Source of the DNA: Rhizobium sp.
Lineage (GTDB): Bacteria; Pseudomonadota; Alphaproteobacteria; Rhizobiales; Rhizobiaceae
DNA length: 42,455 bases
Reading direction: 5' to 3'
NCBI GenBank assembly: GCA_029865825.1
Contig: JARXAQ010000034.1
Coordinates: 1 to 42,455 of the forward strand
A program made the position numbers and the translations under genes. The notes beneath the pieces are model-generated. The model saw only the letters and a program-made list of their open reading frames with translations, made no database searches and had not been told where the DNA came from. Below, in pieces: positions 8,792 through 17,276 of this stretch (position 1 is its first letter; each line of letters begins with the position of its first letter).

Positions 8792-8894
8792 GAAAATTCT
8801 CCTCGAACATTCACCAAGTACTGGCATACTTTCGCCCAGCCCCCCTCACGAACCGTGCATTTTCAGCGAGTGAGGAGGGCATTGCGACGCAAGC

Positions 8895-9311
8895 TCAGAC
8901 TAGATTGATCTCGGCGCTGATGTTGCCCCGTGACATCTTGGAATAAGGGCAGGTCTGGTGCGCGGCGTCGACGATTTCCCGGGCGATGTCCGCAGGGATG
9001 CCCGGCAGGCTGACGTTGAGGCGCGCCGCGAGATAATACTCGCCGTCCGTACTGATGAGATCGACTTCTGTATCGACGGCCACGTCGGCCGGAAGCGCGA
9101 CCTTCATTTTACGTGCAGCGGAGCCCATTGCGCCGATGAAGCAGGCCGACCATCCGGCCGCGAAAAGCTGCTCCGGATTCGTCCCGGTTCCAGGTCCACC
9201 CGGCGACGAGAGTTTGACCTCCAGTCGATCGTCGGAGCTGCGCGAGTAGCCTTCCCGGCCACCAGTGGTATGTGTTTTGCCCGTGTAGAGCACCTTCTCA
9301 TTCGCAGTCAT
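8895..9311 (-). CDS. ohr: Organic hydroperoxide resistance protein (Ohr/OsmC family)
   Basis: This 138-residue protein starts at ATG 9311 after GGGAAAG; the track start at 9371 is too long. It is a typical Ohr with the two redox cysteines, Cys57 in SACFIGAM and Cys121 in TCPYSKM, and the N-terminal LYTGKTHTTGGR. The enzyme reduces organic hydroperoxides with electrons from lipoylated proteins. It is usually controlled by OhrR, and no ohrR gene is seen nearby. Its place between two methionine sulfoxide reductases supports an oxidant-defence block. Confidence 0.93.
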   Translation of the reverse strand: MTANEKVLYTGKTHTTGGREGYSRSSDDRLEVKLSSPGGPGTGTNPEQLFAAGWSACFIGAMGSAARKMKVALPADVAVDTEVDLISTDGEYYLAARLNVSLPGIPADIAREIVDAAHQTCPYSKMSRGNISAEINLV

Positions 9312-9552
9312 GTTCACTTTCCCTAAAGCTGTTGACGAATGACCAATGTCGATATCGGTCGATAGCCGCATTAAGCTGGTGTGACGTATCTCGGATGTGT
9401 CAGAATTCGCCGATTATGTAACACACTGTAGACCCGCCAAGATCCGAGCCAGTCAGAAACGGCAAGTCTCGGGCGCGACGGCCCGAGACAATATTCGTTT
9501 GAGGGTGAGTGCGGAGGGGCGGCTTGGGATCAAGCGTCTGCCAAGGTTTCGC

Positions 9553-10290
9553 CTAACCCCGGGCGTCGGAGACCAGCACGGCCTTCTCGCGGTAAAGCTC
9601 CGGGAAGAACGCTTTCAGGGCCTGGACCTTGGGCGCCTCGTAATAGGCGATATAAGGATGCGACGGATTGTTTGCCATGAAATCTTGATGGTAGCTTTCG
9701 GCCTCGTAGAATGTCGTCCCGACCTCAATCGTCGTCGCGATCTCCGGCCCAAAGACGTCTGCAGCTTCGAGTTGCTTGATGTAGCCCGCTGCGACCTTTT
9801 CCTGTTCGTCGTCTGTGGCGAAAATCACAGACCGATACTGGGAGCCAATGTCCGGCCCCTGGCGGTTTAACTGGGTTGGATCGTGCGCGGCCGAGAAATA
9901 GATGCGCAGAAGCTTTCCGTAGCTGATTTTTTGGGGGTCGAAAACAACCTGGACCGCCTCGGCATGGCCTGTGTTGCCAGTCTCGGTCAGCTCGTATGTC
10001 GCCGTTTCAGCACTCCCACCGGCGTAACCGGAGGTAGCGTTGGTGACGCCTTCGACGTGCTGGAATACGCCCTGAACGCCCCAGAAGCAGCCCCCGGCGA
10101 AAACCGCCGTCTGCGTGCCATTGACAGCCTTCGTGACGTCGTAGAGCGGCGGAGGCACCAGGCGAGGCTCGTCGGCGGCCGACGTCGTGTTACCGAGGAC
10201 GGAAGCGCCAAGCAGTACGAACATGCTGGCGACGATCACCGCGCCGCGGACGCCACCGATGCCCTTGAAAGGATTTGATGTTGCATTCAT
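9553..10290 (-). CDS. msrA: Peptide-methionine (S)-S-oxide reductase MsrA, exported
   Basis: This 245-residue protein begins at ATG 10290 after GAGG. An N-terminal hydrophobic segment (about residues 16-38, GAVIVASMFVLLGASVLG followed by NTTSAADE) is a signal peptide or anchor, so the catalytic domain faces the periplasm. The MsrA core follows: AGGCFWG with Cys68, GHAEAVQVVFDP, LNRQGPDIGSQYRS, and the tail SHPYIAYYEAPKVQALK. It repairs oxidised methionine in envelope proteins. The dipZ gene lies 10 bases upstream in the same operon and would supply reducing power across the membrane. No msrB is present. Confidence 0.92.
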   Translation of the reverse strand: MNATSNPFKGIGGVRGAVIVASMFVLLGASVLGNTTSAADEPRLVPPPLYDVTKAVNGTQTAVFAGGCFWGVQGVFQHVEGVTNATSGYAGGSAETATYELTETGNTGHAEAVQVVFDPQKISYGKLLRIYFSAAHDPTQLNRQGPDIGSQYRSVIFATDDEQEKVAAGYIKQLEAADVFGPEIATTIEVGTTFYEAESYHQDFMANNPSHPYIAYYEAPKVQALKAFFPELYREKAVLVSDARG

Positions 10291-10300
10291 GACTTCTACC

Positions 10301-12079
10301 TCATCCAAAAGTGAATACGAAAGCTTCAACGCCCGGATCAAGGAACCGAATTTCGAATGTCCGTTCCGAGACTTTTCCCGCCTGGCGAACCAGCTGGTAG
10401 AGACGTGTTTCTTTCACGGTTCCGATACCGTTTCGATCGACGTCGGCCCCGTGGTTCTCGCCCGGCGGTTTGCCGTCGACAGTGACCTGAAACCGTACGG
10501 GATCACCGTTGGTGTTGGGGCCAAGAACCAGATGCAGGTCGCGGGCGCTAAACCTATAGGTGATGCCGCCGCCTGACTGGTTGAGGGTGCCGCGTTCAGC
10601 GGCAACGGTCCACCTTCCTGTCAGACCCCATTCGTTAAGGCCTGGTTCCGCCACCGTATAGTTCTGCGCCACGTCGGCATTGAGCCCCTCGGGGGATGTG
10701 AAGTTCGATGCACGCTGATATCCGATGTATGTCTCCGACGATCGAATGTTGCCAAGGTCGGGAGCGATCTCTGCTCCGGCCGAGTCCGGCTTCACCATAG
10801 CGTTCTCCGTATTGAGTGCTCCTGCCTCGGCAAGAAGGTCCTGGATCACCTTCTCCGACTGCGCGTAATCGCCTTCGCCGAAGTGATGGTGCCTCACCTG
10901 CCCCTTGGCGTCGATTAAGTAGTGAGCTGGCCAGTAGCTGTTCTGGAACGCGCGCCAGATCTTGAAGTCATTGTCGATCGCGACCGGGTAACCGATCTTG
11001 AAATCTTCAATTGCATCCTTGACGTTGTCGATCTTCTTTTCGAACGCAAACTCGGGCGAGTGGACACCGATCACCACCAGGCCTTGGTCCTTGTATTTTT
11101 CGGCCCAGGCCCGGACATAAGGTACCGTTCGAATACAATTGATGCAGGAGTAGGTCCAGAAATTGACCAGCACGACTTTGCCGCGCAGCTGTTCGCTTGT
11201 CAGCGGTGGCGAGTTTAGCCATTCGACAGCCCCATCCAGAGAGGGGAACTGGCCTTCAACAGGCAACCCACTCGAGAACCCCTGACGAGCGTCGTCCGCC
11301 GCAAGAAACATGCTGTTGCCCGCCACTTCAACCGAGGATGTCTTCGGCTCCGTCTTGAACCTGTCGAGAAGCGACTGCTCGATCGTGGTCGTGCCCAAAA
11401 TGGACAGCCGGGCAAGGACTCCGGTGTCCAGACCGAGCGCGATGGCCGCGACACCTGTCAGGACCGCAGCCCCGAGCCCGCGTCGGACCCATTCGCCAGC
11501 GCCGAGCGACTGTTTCATGACGGCGAAAACACGTCCGCCGACAAGTAACGCGACTGCAAGCGAAGTTGCGGCACCAGCCGAATAGGCCAGGAGAAGCAGC
11601 GTCGTTTCGACGTTGGCACCCTGAAGTGCCGCGCCCGTGAGCACCAGACCAAGGATAGGCCCAGCACACGGTGCCCAAAGGAGTCCTGTTGCAACCCCGA
11701 GGACAAATGATTTACCGCTGGACTCCCCCTTGCCTGGTTTTCCGCTGCCGCTGCCGTTTAGAAGTCTGTTGCCGAACGCGATGATCGGCACAGTCAGAAT
11801 GGCAGCAGCCCGAGACGAAATGAGCGTCACACCGAACAACGCCAGAAGGGCGATCGCAGCGTATCGGCCGTACTCGTTGACGTGAACCGCCCAGTTTCCT
11901 CCTACCGCCGCCAGTGTTGCAACGGAAGCGAACATGATCGCCATGCCGCCGAGCATCGGTAGCGTGCTGCTGACAAAGGGCCGCCCAGCGCGAGCGAAGA
12001 CAAAAGGAAGAACCGGAAGTATGCACGGACTGAGTATGGTCAGCACGCCTCCGAGATAGGCAACTATAAGAAGGGACAT
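10301..12079 (-). CDS. dipZ: DipZ-type fusion: CcdA-like transporter plus TlpA-like thioredoxin
   Basis: This is a 592-residue protein when started at ATG 12079 (GGAG six bases upstream). The track start at 12223 reads through the promoter region. Part 1 (about 1-230) is a CcdA/DsbD-like membrane domain with redox Cys19 (LSPCILPVLPF) and Cys138 (WAPCAGP). Part 2 (about 280-430) is a periplasmic thioredoxin-like domain with CINC (Cys312 and Cys315). Part 3 (about 450-592) is the beta-rich DipZ C-terminal domain (YRFSARDLHLVLGPN). The fusion moves electrons from cytoplasmic thioredoxin to periplasmic thiol partners. The exported MsrA follows 10 bases downstream and is the likely client. Confidence 0.92.
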   Translation of the reverse strand: MSLLIVAYLGGVLTILSPCILPVLPFVFARAGRPFVSSTLPMLGGMAIMFASVATLAAVGGNWAVHVNEYGRYAAIALLALFGVTLISSRAAAILTVPIIAFGNRLLNGSGSGKPGKGESSGKSFVLGVATGLLWAPCAGPILGLVLTGAALQGANVETTLLLLAYSAGAATSLAVALLVGGRVFAVMKQSLGAGEWVRRGLGAAVLTGVAAIALGLDTGVLARLSILGTTTIEQSLLDRFKTEPKTSSVEVAGNSMFLAADDARQGFSSGLPVEGQFPSLDGAVEWLNSPPLTSEQLRGKVVLVNFWTYSCINCIRTVPYVRAWAEKYKDQGLVVIGVHSPEFAFEKKIDNVKDAIEDFKIGYPVAIDNDFKIWRAFQNSYWPAHYLIDAKGQVRHHHFGEGDYAQSEKVIQDLLAEAGALNTENAMVKPDSAGAEIAPDLGNIRSSETYIGYQRASNFTSPEGLNADVAQNYTVAEPGLNEWGLTGRWTVAAERGTLNQSGGGITYRFSARDLHLVLGPNTNGDPVRFQVTVDGKPPGENHGADVDRNGIGTVKETRLYQLVRQAGKVSERTFEIRFLDPGVEAFVFTFG

Positions 12080-12320
12080 CATTCTCTCCATTGAGCATCG
12101 ATACTTTGTCCATGGAAGCTGACGAACAGCCGGACGCGTTGGTAATGCCCTCCGGTACGTATCTGCCGTGTGTGCTGAACCAGCAAAATTGTAACCAAGT
12201 GTAGGATGGAAATTCAGCAACACCTTGCGTTACAAAACAAAACTAGGGTGCCGATCACCCTGGCTCGAAGCCATGCAATTTCACGGTCATGACAAGAGCC
12301 GTATCCATGAGCGTTCAAAT

Positions 12321-12345
12321 GGGAGAACGACAAGCGAGTTCTCCC
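12321..12345. promoter_or_regulatory. Operator-like palindrome between dipZ and the two-component genes
   Basis: GGGAGAAC and GTTCTCCC form a perfect 8-base inverted repeat with 9 bases between. The block TTCTCCCGGAA occurs here (12339-12349) and again at 12491-12501 just before the regulator gene. This is a good candidate for the binding site of the divergent OmpR-type regulator. The wider region 12080-12567 (about 490 bases) holds no supportable gene. Confidence 0.5.
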
Positions 12346-12490
12346 GGAAACAGGATTGTTGGAGCAGGGAGCCGGACCACCAGGCTGACCCATGATACGC
12401 CACAACAGCAAAACGGCCGACGTTCGGCAGTCACACGCCTTTTTGGTTGAAAAGTGTATCTCATGGCGTGCCCGGTACACTGACATACAA

Positions 12491-12525
12491 TTCTCCCGGA
12501 ACGCCTGCGCATCTTGATGTACAAT
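12491..12525 (+). promoter_or_regulatory. Putative promoter of the two-component operon
   Basis: TACAAT (12520-12525) is a good -10 box. The -35 position (about 12497-12502) is poor but overlaps the repeated block TTCTCCCGGAA, as expected for an activator-dependent promoter. A start point near 12532 would leave almost no leader for the ATG at 12535, and favours the ATG at 12568. Confidence 0.4.
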
Positions 12526-12567
12526 TGCTGCTAAATGGTCATCGGGATCAACGTGAAGGCAGCGCAG

Positions 12568-13308
12568 ATGGACCACATCGATCATATACTCGTCGTCGAT
12601 GACGACCGCGAAATACGAGAACTTGTCTCTAGCTATCTGAAGAAGAACGGATTCCGTGCAACCGTCGCAGCGGATGGTCGTCAAATGCGGTCGCTCCTGG
12701 CAACGGAATCTGTCGATCTCATCGTTCTAGATGTCATGATGCCCGGTGACGACGGTCTTGTTCTATGCCGCGAACTACGTTCCGGGAAACACAAGGCCAC
12801 GCCTGTTTTGATGCTGACCGCTCGCACAGATGAAACAGATCGAATCATCGGATTGGAGATGGGAGCTGACGACTATCTGGCGAAGCCGTTTGCGGCCCGT
12901 GAGCTTCTTGCCCGCATCAACGCGGTTCTGCGACGCACGCGGATGCTACCTCCAAACCTCCAGATAAGTGAGGTGGGGCAGTTGCTAGGCTTCGGGGAAT
13001 GGAAGCTGGACACTTCCGCACGCCACCTCCTCGACAAGGAAGGCACGACGGTTGCCCTCAGCGGTGCTGAGTATCGGCTCCTACGTGTCTTTGTTGATCA
13101 TCCTCAACGGGTGTTGAACCGCGACCAGCTTTTGAGCCTGACGCAAGGCCGCGACGCGGAGCTGTTTGACCGCTCCATCGACCTGCTGGTCAGCCGACTT
13201 CGCCAGCGCCTTCGAGACGATGCGCGGGAGCCGGCTTACATCAAGACAGTCAGAAGCGAAGGCTACGTCTTTTCGATGGCGGTTCAGATAAAGGAGATGC
13301 GTGCGTAA
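12568..13308 (+). CDS. OmpR-family response regulator
   Basis: This 246-residue protein starts MDHIDHILVVDDDREI. The receiver domain has the acidic pair in VVDDD, phospho-acceptor Asp55 in LIVLDVMMPG, Thr/Ala in MLTARTD and Lys in LAKPF. A C-terminal winged helix (about 150-240, ending VRSEGYVFSM) is of OmpR type. The track start at 12535 would add 11 residues; the ATG at 12568 gives the standard N-terminus. It overlaps the histidine kinase start by one base (TAATG), so the pair is translationally coupled. It diverges from dipZ-msrA, whose control is its likely job. Confidence 0.92.
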   Translation: MDHIDHILVVDDDREIRELVSSYLKKNGFRATVAADGRQMRSLLATESVDLIVLDVMMPGDDGLVLCRELRSGKHKATPVLMLTARTDETDRIIGLEMGADDYLAKPFAARELLARINAVLRRTRMLPPNLQISEVGQLLGFGEWKLDTSARHLLDKEGTTVALSGAEYRLLRVFVDHPQRVLNRDQLLSLTQGRDAELFDRSIDLLVSRLRQRLRDDAREPAYIKTVRSEGYVFSMAVQIKEMRA

Positions 13309-14618
13309 TGACGCTATTCGGACGGTTCCCCGTTTGGCCGCGAACACTTGGCTCAAGACTGTTTCTGATTTTTCTGGCGGGTCTAGTGATAGCGCAGGCG
13401 CTTTCCTTCGCCGTTCTGTTCTCGGAACGGTACGGCATGGTCGAGGCAATGTTACTGGGAAACCTCGATAAGGACGTAAGAACGGCGGTCGCGCTTATGG
13501 ATCGTCTTCCCGCGAGCGAAAGGCAAGACTGGATCGCACAGCTCGACCGCAGAACCTATCGCTACATTCTCGGAGCGGGCGACCCCGGGATTCCTGACAT
13601 ATCAGGACTGGGTGCGGAAATGGGGCGGACAATCCGTGAAGCGATCGGTGAGCGCTTTCCGCTCACGGTGCAATCTATCCCCGGCGATGGACAGCGCCTT
13701 CAGGCGCACATTACATTGAGCGACGGTCAGCTACTGACCATTGATGTCTACCCTTCGACCATGCCACTGGCGAAGTGGTTGCCCTACGTGCTCCTCACTC
13801 AACTCTCGCTCCTTGTGTTGTGCAGTTGGTTCGCGGTTCGCGTCGCCATCCGTCCGCTCGTTGTTCTTGCAAAAGCTGCGGACGCCTTGAACCCGGATAC
13901 GATCACTCCCCGACTGAGCGAAAACGGTCCAATGGAGGTGGCTTATGCAGCCGTGGCGTTTAACGCGATGCGGGACCGCATTTCGCATTATCTTGAGGAA
14001 CGGGTACAGATTCTCGCCGCCATCTCCCATGACCTCCAGACTCCTATCACTCGCATGAAGCTGCGTGCTGAGTTTTCCGAGGATTCGCCGGAAAAGGACA
14101 AACTGGTCCAGGATCTGGCGGAAATACAGAGCCTTGTTCACGAAGGGATCGCCTACGCTCGCAGCAGTCATGGCAATGTCGAAAAATCATCCCGTATCGA
14201 CATCGGCTCGTTCGTCGACAGTCTTGCCTATGATTATGAAGATACGGGCAAGGCCGTATCGGTGACTGAACGCATAGATGAGGCGATTGTCACGCGTCCT
14301 CACGCTCTGCGCCGTATCCTCACCAATCTTATTGATAACGCTCTGAAGTTTGGCGGCGGTGCGGAAATTTGCGTGCACAAGGAACTTGACGGCCGCATTG
14401 TTATCGACGTTCAGGACCGGGGAGCCGGCATTCCCGATGACCAGCTAGAGGCGGTTCTTCAACCGTTCTTTCGGCTAGAACAGTCACGCAACCGTGAAAC
14501 GGGTGGCACGGGCCTTGGTCTCGCGATCGCACAGCAGCTCGCTGTTGCAATCGGTGGCTCGCTCAGGCTTTCCAACCGCGAGGGCGGCGGTCTTTCGGCT
14601 CGGGTTTCGATCGGTTAA
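13308..14618 (+). CDS. Membrane sensor histidine kinase (EnvZ-like)
   Basis: This 436-residue protein starts within the stop codon of the regulator gene. An N-terminal membrane helix (about 14-36, LFLIFLAGLVIAQALSFAVL), a periplasmic loop of about 125 residues and a second helix (about 158-180) precede a HAMP segment. The HisKA box AAISHDLQTPITRM carries phospho-His about 241. The ATPase domain has N-box LIDNALKFGG, G1 DRGAGIP and G2 TGGTGLGLAIAQQ. All catalytic elements are intact. The periplasmic loop lacks cysteines, so direct disulfide sensing is unlikely. The signal may be envelope oxidation, inferred from the dipZ-msrA neighbours. Confidence 0.92.
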   Translation: MTLFGRFPVWPRTLGSRLFLIFLAGLVIAQALSFAVLFSERYGMVEAMLLGNLDKDVRTAVALMDRLPASERQDWIAQLDRRTYRYILGAGDPGIPDISGLGAEMGRTIREAIGERFPLTVQSIPGDGQRLQAHITLSDGQLLTIDVYPSTMPLAKWLPYVLLTQLSLLVLCSWFAVRVAIRPLVVLAKAADALNPDTITPRLSENGPMEVAYAAVAFNAMRDRISHYLEERVQILAAISHDLQTPITRMKLRAEFSEDSPEKDKLVQDLAEIQSLVHEGIAYARSSHGNVEKSSRIDIGSFVDSLAYDYEDTGKAVSVTERIDEAIVTRPHALRRILTNLIDNALKFGGGAEICVHKELDGRIVIDVQDRGAGIPDDQLEAVLQPFFRLEQSRNRETGGTGLGLAIAQQLAVAIGGSLRLSNREGGGLSARVSIG

Positions 14619-15080
14619 ACACGAACGCCGAGATGCCTCGAACTGGAGGCGTCTGAATTGCATTTACAAAGCAAACGAGCAGAAAAGTGGCCTGCCCCAT
14701 GGCGTGATCCGGGTTTAATGTTAGTGCATGCTGGGTCTGGGCGCCACTGCTGGAGTTGAAACGGGGCCATTCTGGCGAGGCCATACGGTGGCTTCGGGTG
14801 CCGGTGGTTTGTAGTTCAGTGAGGAGTGCCGACGCACGGTATTGTAGTGCCGCCGCCAACGCTCGATGACGATCTTTGCCTCCTTGAGCGTGTAGAAGAT
14901 TTCTCCGTTAAGCAGCTCATCCCGGAGCTTCGAGTTGAAGCTCTCGCAATAGCCGTTTTCCCATGGACTGCCCGGCATGATGTAGGCGGTCTTGGCACCG
15001 ACCAGCGCAATCCACTCTCTCAAAGCCTTGGCGATGAACTCCGGCCCGTAGCACATCGGGAATCTTGCTCTGACATTGCC

Positions 15081-15118
15081 GACGGCGCGCGAAGCCATGC
15101 GTAGCGCAGCGCGCCGTC
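15081..15118 (+). repeat. Strong hairpin in the left end of the IS110 element
   Basis: GACGGCGCGC and GCGCGCCGTC are a perfect 10-base inverted repeat, and inside it TGCG-TAG-CGCA can form a further stem. A second stem (AAAGT..GTTG, loop TCGAGG, CAACACTTT) lies at 15150-15176 just before the transposase start. These structured ends are typical of IS110-type elements. Confidence 0.7.
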
Positions 15119-15190
15119 TCGGGTGGTCATGGCCGGTCGACAGGTCTCTAAAGTGAAGTTGTCGAGGCAACACTTTGGAGGCGACAAGCC

Positions 15191-16462
15191 ATGACCAAAT
15201 ATCTTTCTACTCCCACAAACGCCGTGCTGGTAGCGATCGATATGTCGAAGCACCGCCAGGAGGTCCTTATCGAGCGGCCCGAGGGTGGCCGGCGCCGTCG
15301 TATGACGGTGATGGCGACCAAGGATGACTATGACCGCTTGGTCGAGGAACTCGCTTCCATGGCACGACCAATCGTCGTCGGCTTTGAAGCTACCGGCAAT
15401 TATCACCGTACGCTGGCACATAAGCTGCTTGTGGCAGGTTTCCAGTTGCGACTGATCTCTTCAGTTGCATTGGCCAGAACGCGAGAGGCACTGCATAATA
15501 GCTGGGACAAGAACGATCCGAAGGATGCACAGGTTATCCTGCACATGCTGCGGATCGGTGCCACCCAGGTTTACGTCGATCCGCTTGAAGCTGGCATCAA
15601 CGATTTGCAGGAACTGTCGAAGACGCACGAAGTCATCTCCAAAGCCAAGACCCAGACCTGGCACCGCATCCTGAACCACTACCTGCCGCTCTATTTTCCC
15701 GAGATCGCCCACTTCGCTGGTAATAGTCGGTCGGACTGGTTTCTGGCGCTCATCGAACGGTTCCCGATACCCACCAGCATCACCTCACTCGGACGGGAGG
15801 CCTTTGTTGCGCAAGCATGGGCGCTCGTTGGCCGTAAAGTCTCAAAAGCACGATTAATCAATGACATCTATGAGACAGCCTGCTCATCTGTAGCGCTGCC
15901 CATAGCCGAAGACGCCGTCGCCATCAGCATGTTCCGCATGATTATTGGCCAAGGTCGAAGCCTGATCCGTGAACGCAACTGCATCGAGCAAATCGCACAG
16001 TCGCTGCTGGCAGACCATCAGGATTATCGGCTCCTGTGCAAGATCCCCGGGATAGGACCGATCAATGCTTTGACGATCTTGGCGGAGGCCGGCGACCTGC
16101 GGCGCTTCCGGCACCATCGGCAGTTTCTGAAGTTCTGCGGTCTCGACCTTGCGACATCGCAGTCGGGCACCTTCCGAGGCCGAACAAAGCTATCGAAGTA
16201 CGGAAACGCTCGTCTCCGCCGAACTTTCTGGATGGCTGCCCAGGTCGCATCCCGCCAACGTGACAACAGCTTCCGCGACAAACTTGGGAGATACATGGCT
16301 GGCAACGCCAATGATGCAGATCGTAGACGTAAGGCGATGACAGCTCTTACTGCCAAGATGGCACGTGTCGCTCACGCCGTCATCAAGACACAGACAGAAT
16401 ACCGGCCGTTCATTGAACGACCGGAAACCAGGTGGAAGGACCCCTCTCTGCAAGTGCCGTGA
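15191..16462 (+). CDS. IS110-family DEDD transposase
   Basis: This 423-residue protein has the RuvC-like DEDD domain: Asp17 in VAIDMSK, Glu66 in VGFEATGN, and Asp109/Asp112 in KNDPKDAQ. A helical spacer follows, then the Transposase_20 domain (IPGIGPINALTILAEAGD, about residues 285-302) with the serine-bearing motif ATSQSGTFRGRTKLSKYGN. The ATG follows GGAG. Another frame at the 3' end reads PLCKCREGAIATL before a stop (to 16490), which resembles the C-terminus I recall for relatives, so this copy may have a late frameshift. It carries out RNA-guided recombination in characterised relatives. Confidence 0.93.
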   Translation: MTKYLSTPTNAVLVAIDMSKHRQEVLIERPEGGRRRRMTVMATKDDYDRLVEELASMARPIVVGFEATGNYHRTLAHKLLVAGFQLRLISSVALARTREALHNSWDKNDPKDAQVILHMLRIGATQVYVDPLEAGINDLQELSKTHEVISKAKTQTWHRILNHYLPLYFPEIAHFAGNSRSDWFLALIERFPIPTSITSLGREAFVAQAWALVGRKVSKARLINDIYETACSSVALPIAEDAVAISMFRMIIGQGRSLIRERNCIEQIAQSLLADHQDYRLLCKIPGIGPINALTILAEAGDLRRFRHHRQFLKFCGLDLATSQSGTFRGRTKLSKYGNARLRRTFWMAAQVASRQRDNSFRDKLGRYMAGNANDADRRRKAMTALTAKMARVAHAVIKTQTEYRPFIERPETRWKDPSLQVP

Positions 16463-16697
16463 GGGCGCGATTGCGACCCTATAGATAGTGTTCGGGCCTT
16501 CCACCTGGGCACGTATCCCATCTTAAGGACGGTGAGGACCACGGCGAGCAACATGCCGATGGATCCTGTGTTTGCTATGGCAGGGAACGATCCCGTTGAC
16601 GGTGGAAACCATCTGGAGCAATCTTATGAATGCATCGGCTGTTGCTGATGCAGGGAGACCTGTTGGCCTGTTCCCGTTTTGCTTGCCCACATAGGAC
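16463..16697 (+). ncRNA. Candidate bridge-RNA region in the right end of the IS110 element
   Basis: The 235 bases between the transposase stop and the element end have no ORF of note. They can fold locally: TGCATCGGC-TGTT-GCTGATGCA is a 9-base stem with one wobble (16631-16652), with GGGA-ACGA-TCCC just upstream. Bridge RNAs of characterised IS110 elements are about 180 bases or more, which fits this end better than the 141-base left end. This is an inference from position and folding only; no guide sequence was identified. Confidence 0.3.
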
Positions 16698-17276
16698 GTT
16701 GTCGGAACGAATATGCGCAGGAATGCCGCGCAGGATAAAGAGATCGGAGAGCACATCGATAACGTCGACAGCCTTCAGCTTTCTTTCGACCCTGATGGCT
16801 ACACATTCTCGGGTAAACTCGTCGATCACGTCAGCGCAAACGCGAAGCGTTTGTCGCGGGCATGCGTAGCTTTTTACCGTTGTGGGTCCGGTCGTCAACG
16901 AAATCGTAGGACCAGACATGGTTGGGGTATTCCGGCCGAAGCCGGATGCACGAACTATCGTTCAGCCACAGCCGACCGCGTTTCGGTTGCCTAGATGGAA
17001 CCTTCAGCCCCTCCCGTCGCCATATCCGCTCGACCCGTTTGACGTTCACGATCCAACCCCCCTGGTGCAGCATCGCCGTGATGCGACGGTAGCCATATCG
17101 GCCATACTGGAGAGCGAGCGCCGTGATGTCGGCAGTCAATGCCGCTTCGTCATCAGAGGGCTTTGCGATCTTGCGCTGCGTGGAACGATGCTGGCCGAGA
17201 ATCTGGCATGCTCGTCGTTCGGACACACCCAGTTCTGCAGTGACGTGATCCACACAGCCACGGCGGCGGGCGGGGC

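Larger units (their letters stand above)
15050..16697 (+). mobile_element. IS110-family element inserted in the IS3 orfB
   Basis: The boundaries come from rebuilding the host gene: the left flank CCGGCCCGT ends at 15049, the right flank GTTGTCGG starts at 16698, and the joined target is CCGGCCCGTTGTCGG. Only the dinucleotide GT is common to both junctions, which is the core-dinucleotide behaviour of IS110 elements. The element is 1,648 bases plus the 2-base core. It carries one transposase with a left non-coding end of 141 bases and a right non-coding end of 235 bases. I see no long terminal inverted repeats, as expected. Confidence 0.85.

Noticed and set aside
8825-8890. Minus-strand text TGCACGGTTCGTGAGGGG resembles a conserved piece of group II introns.
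   Set aside because: No reverse transcriptase or maturase ORF and no domain V-like hairpin are present nearby; the match is too short.
14681-14690. AAAAGTGG beside the left IS3 end as part of the terminal repeat.
   Set aside because: The inverted right end aligns from TGG onward; the preceding bases do not match the outer right flank.
15050-15190. Left end of the IS110 element as the bridge-RNA locus.
   Set aside because: It is structured, but at 141 bases it is shorter than known bridge RNAs; the right end is preferred, though not proven.
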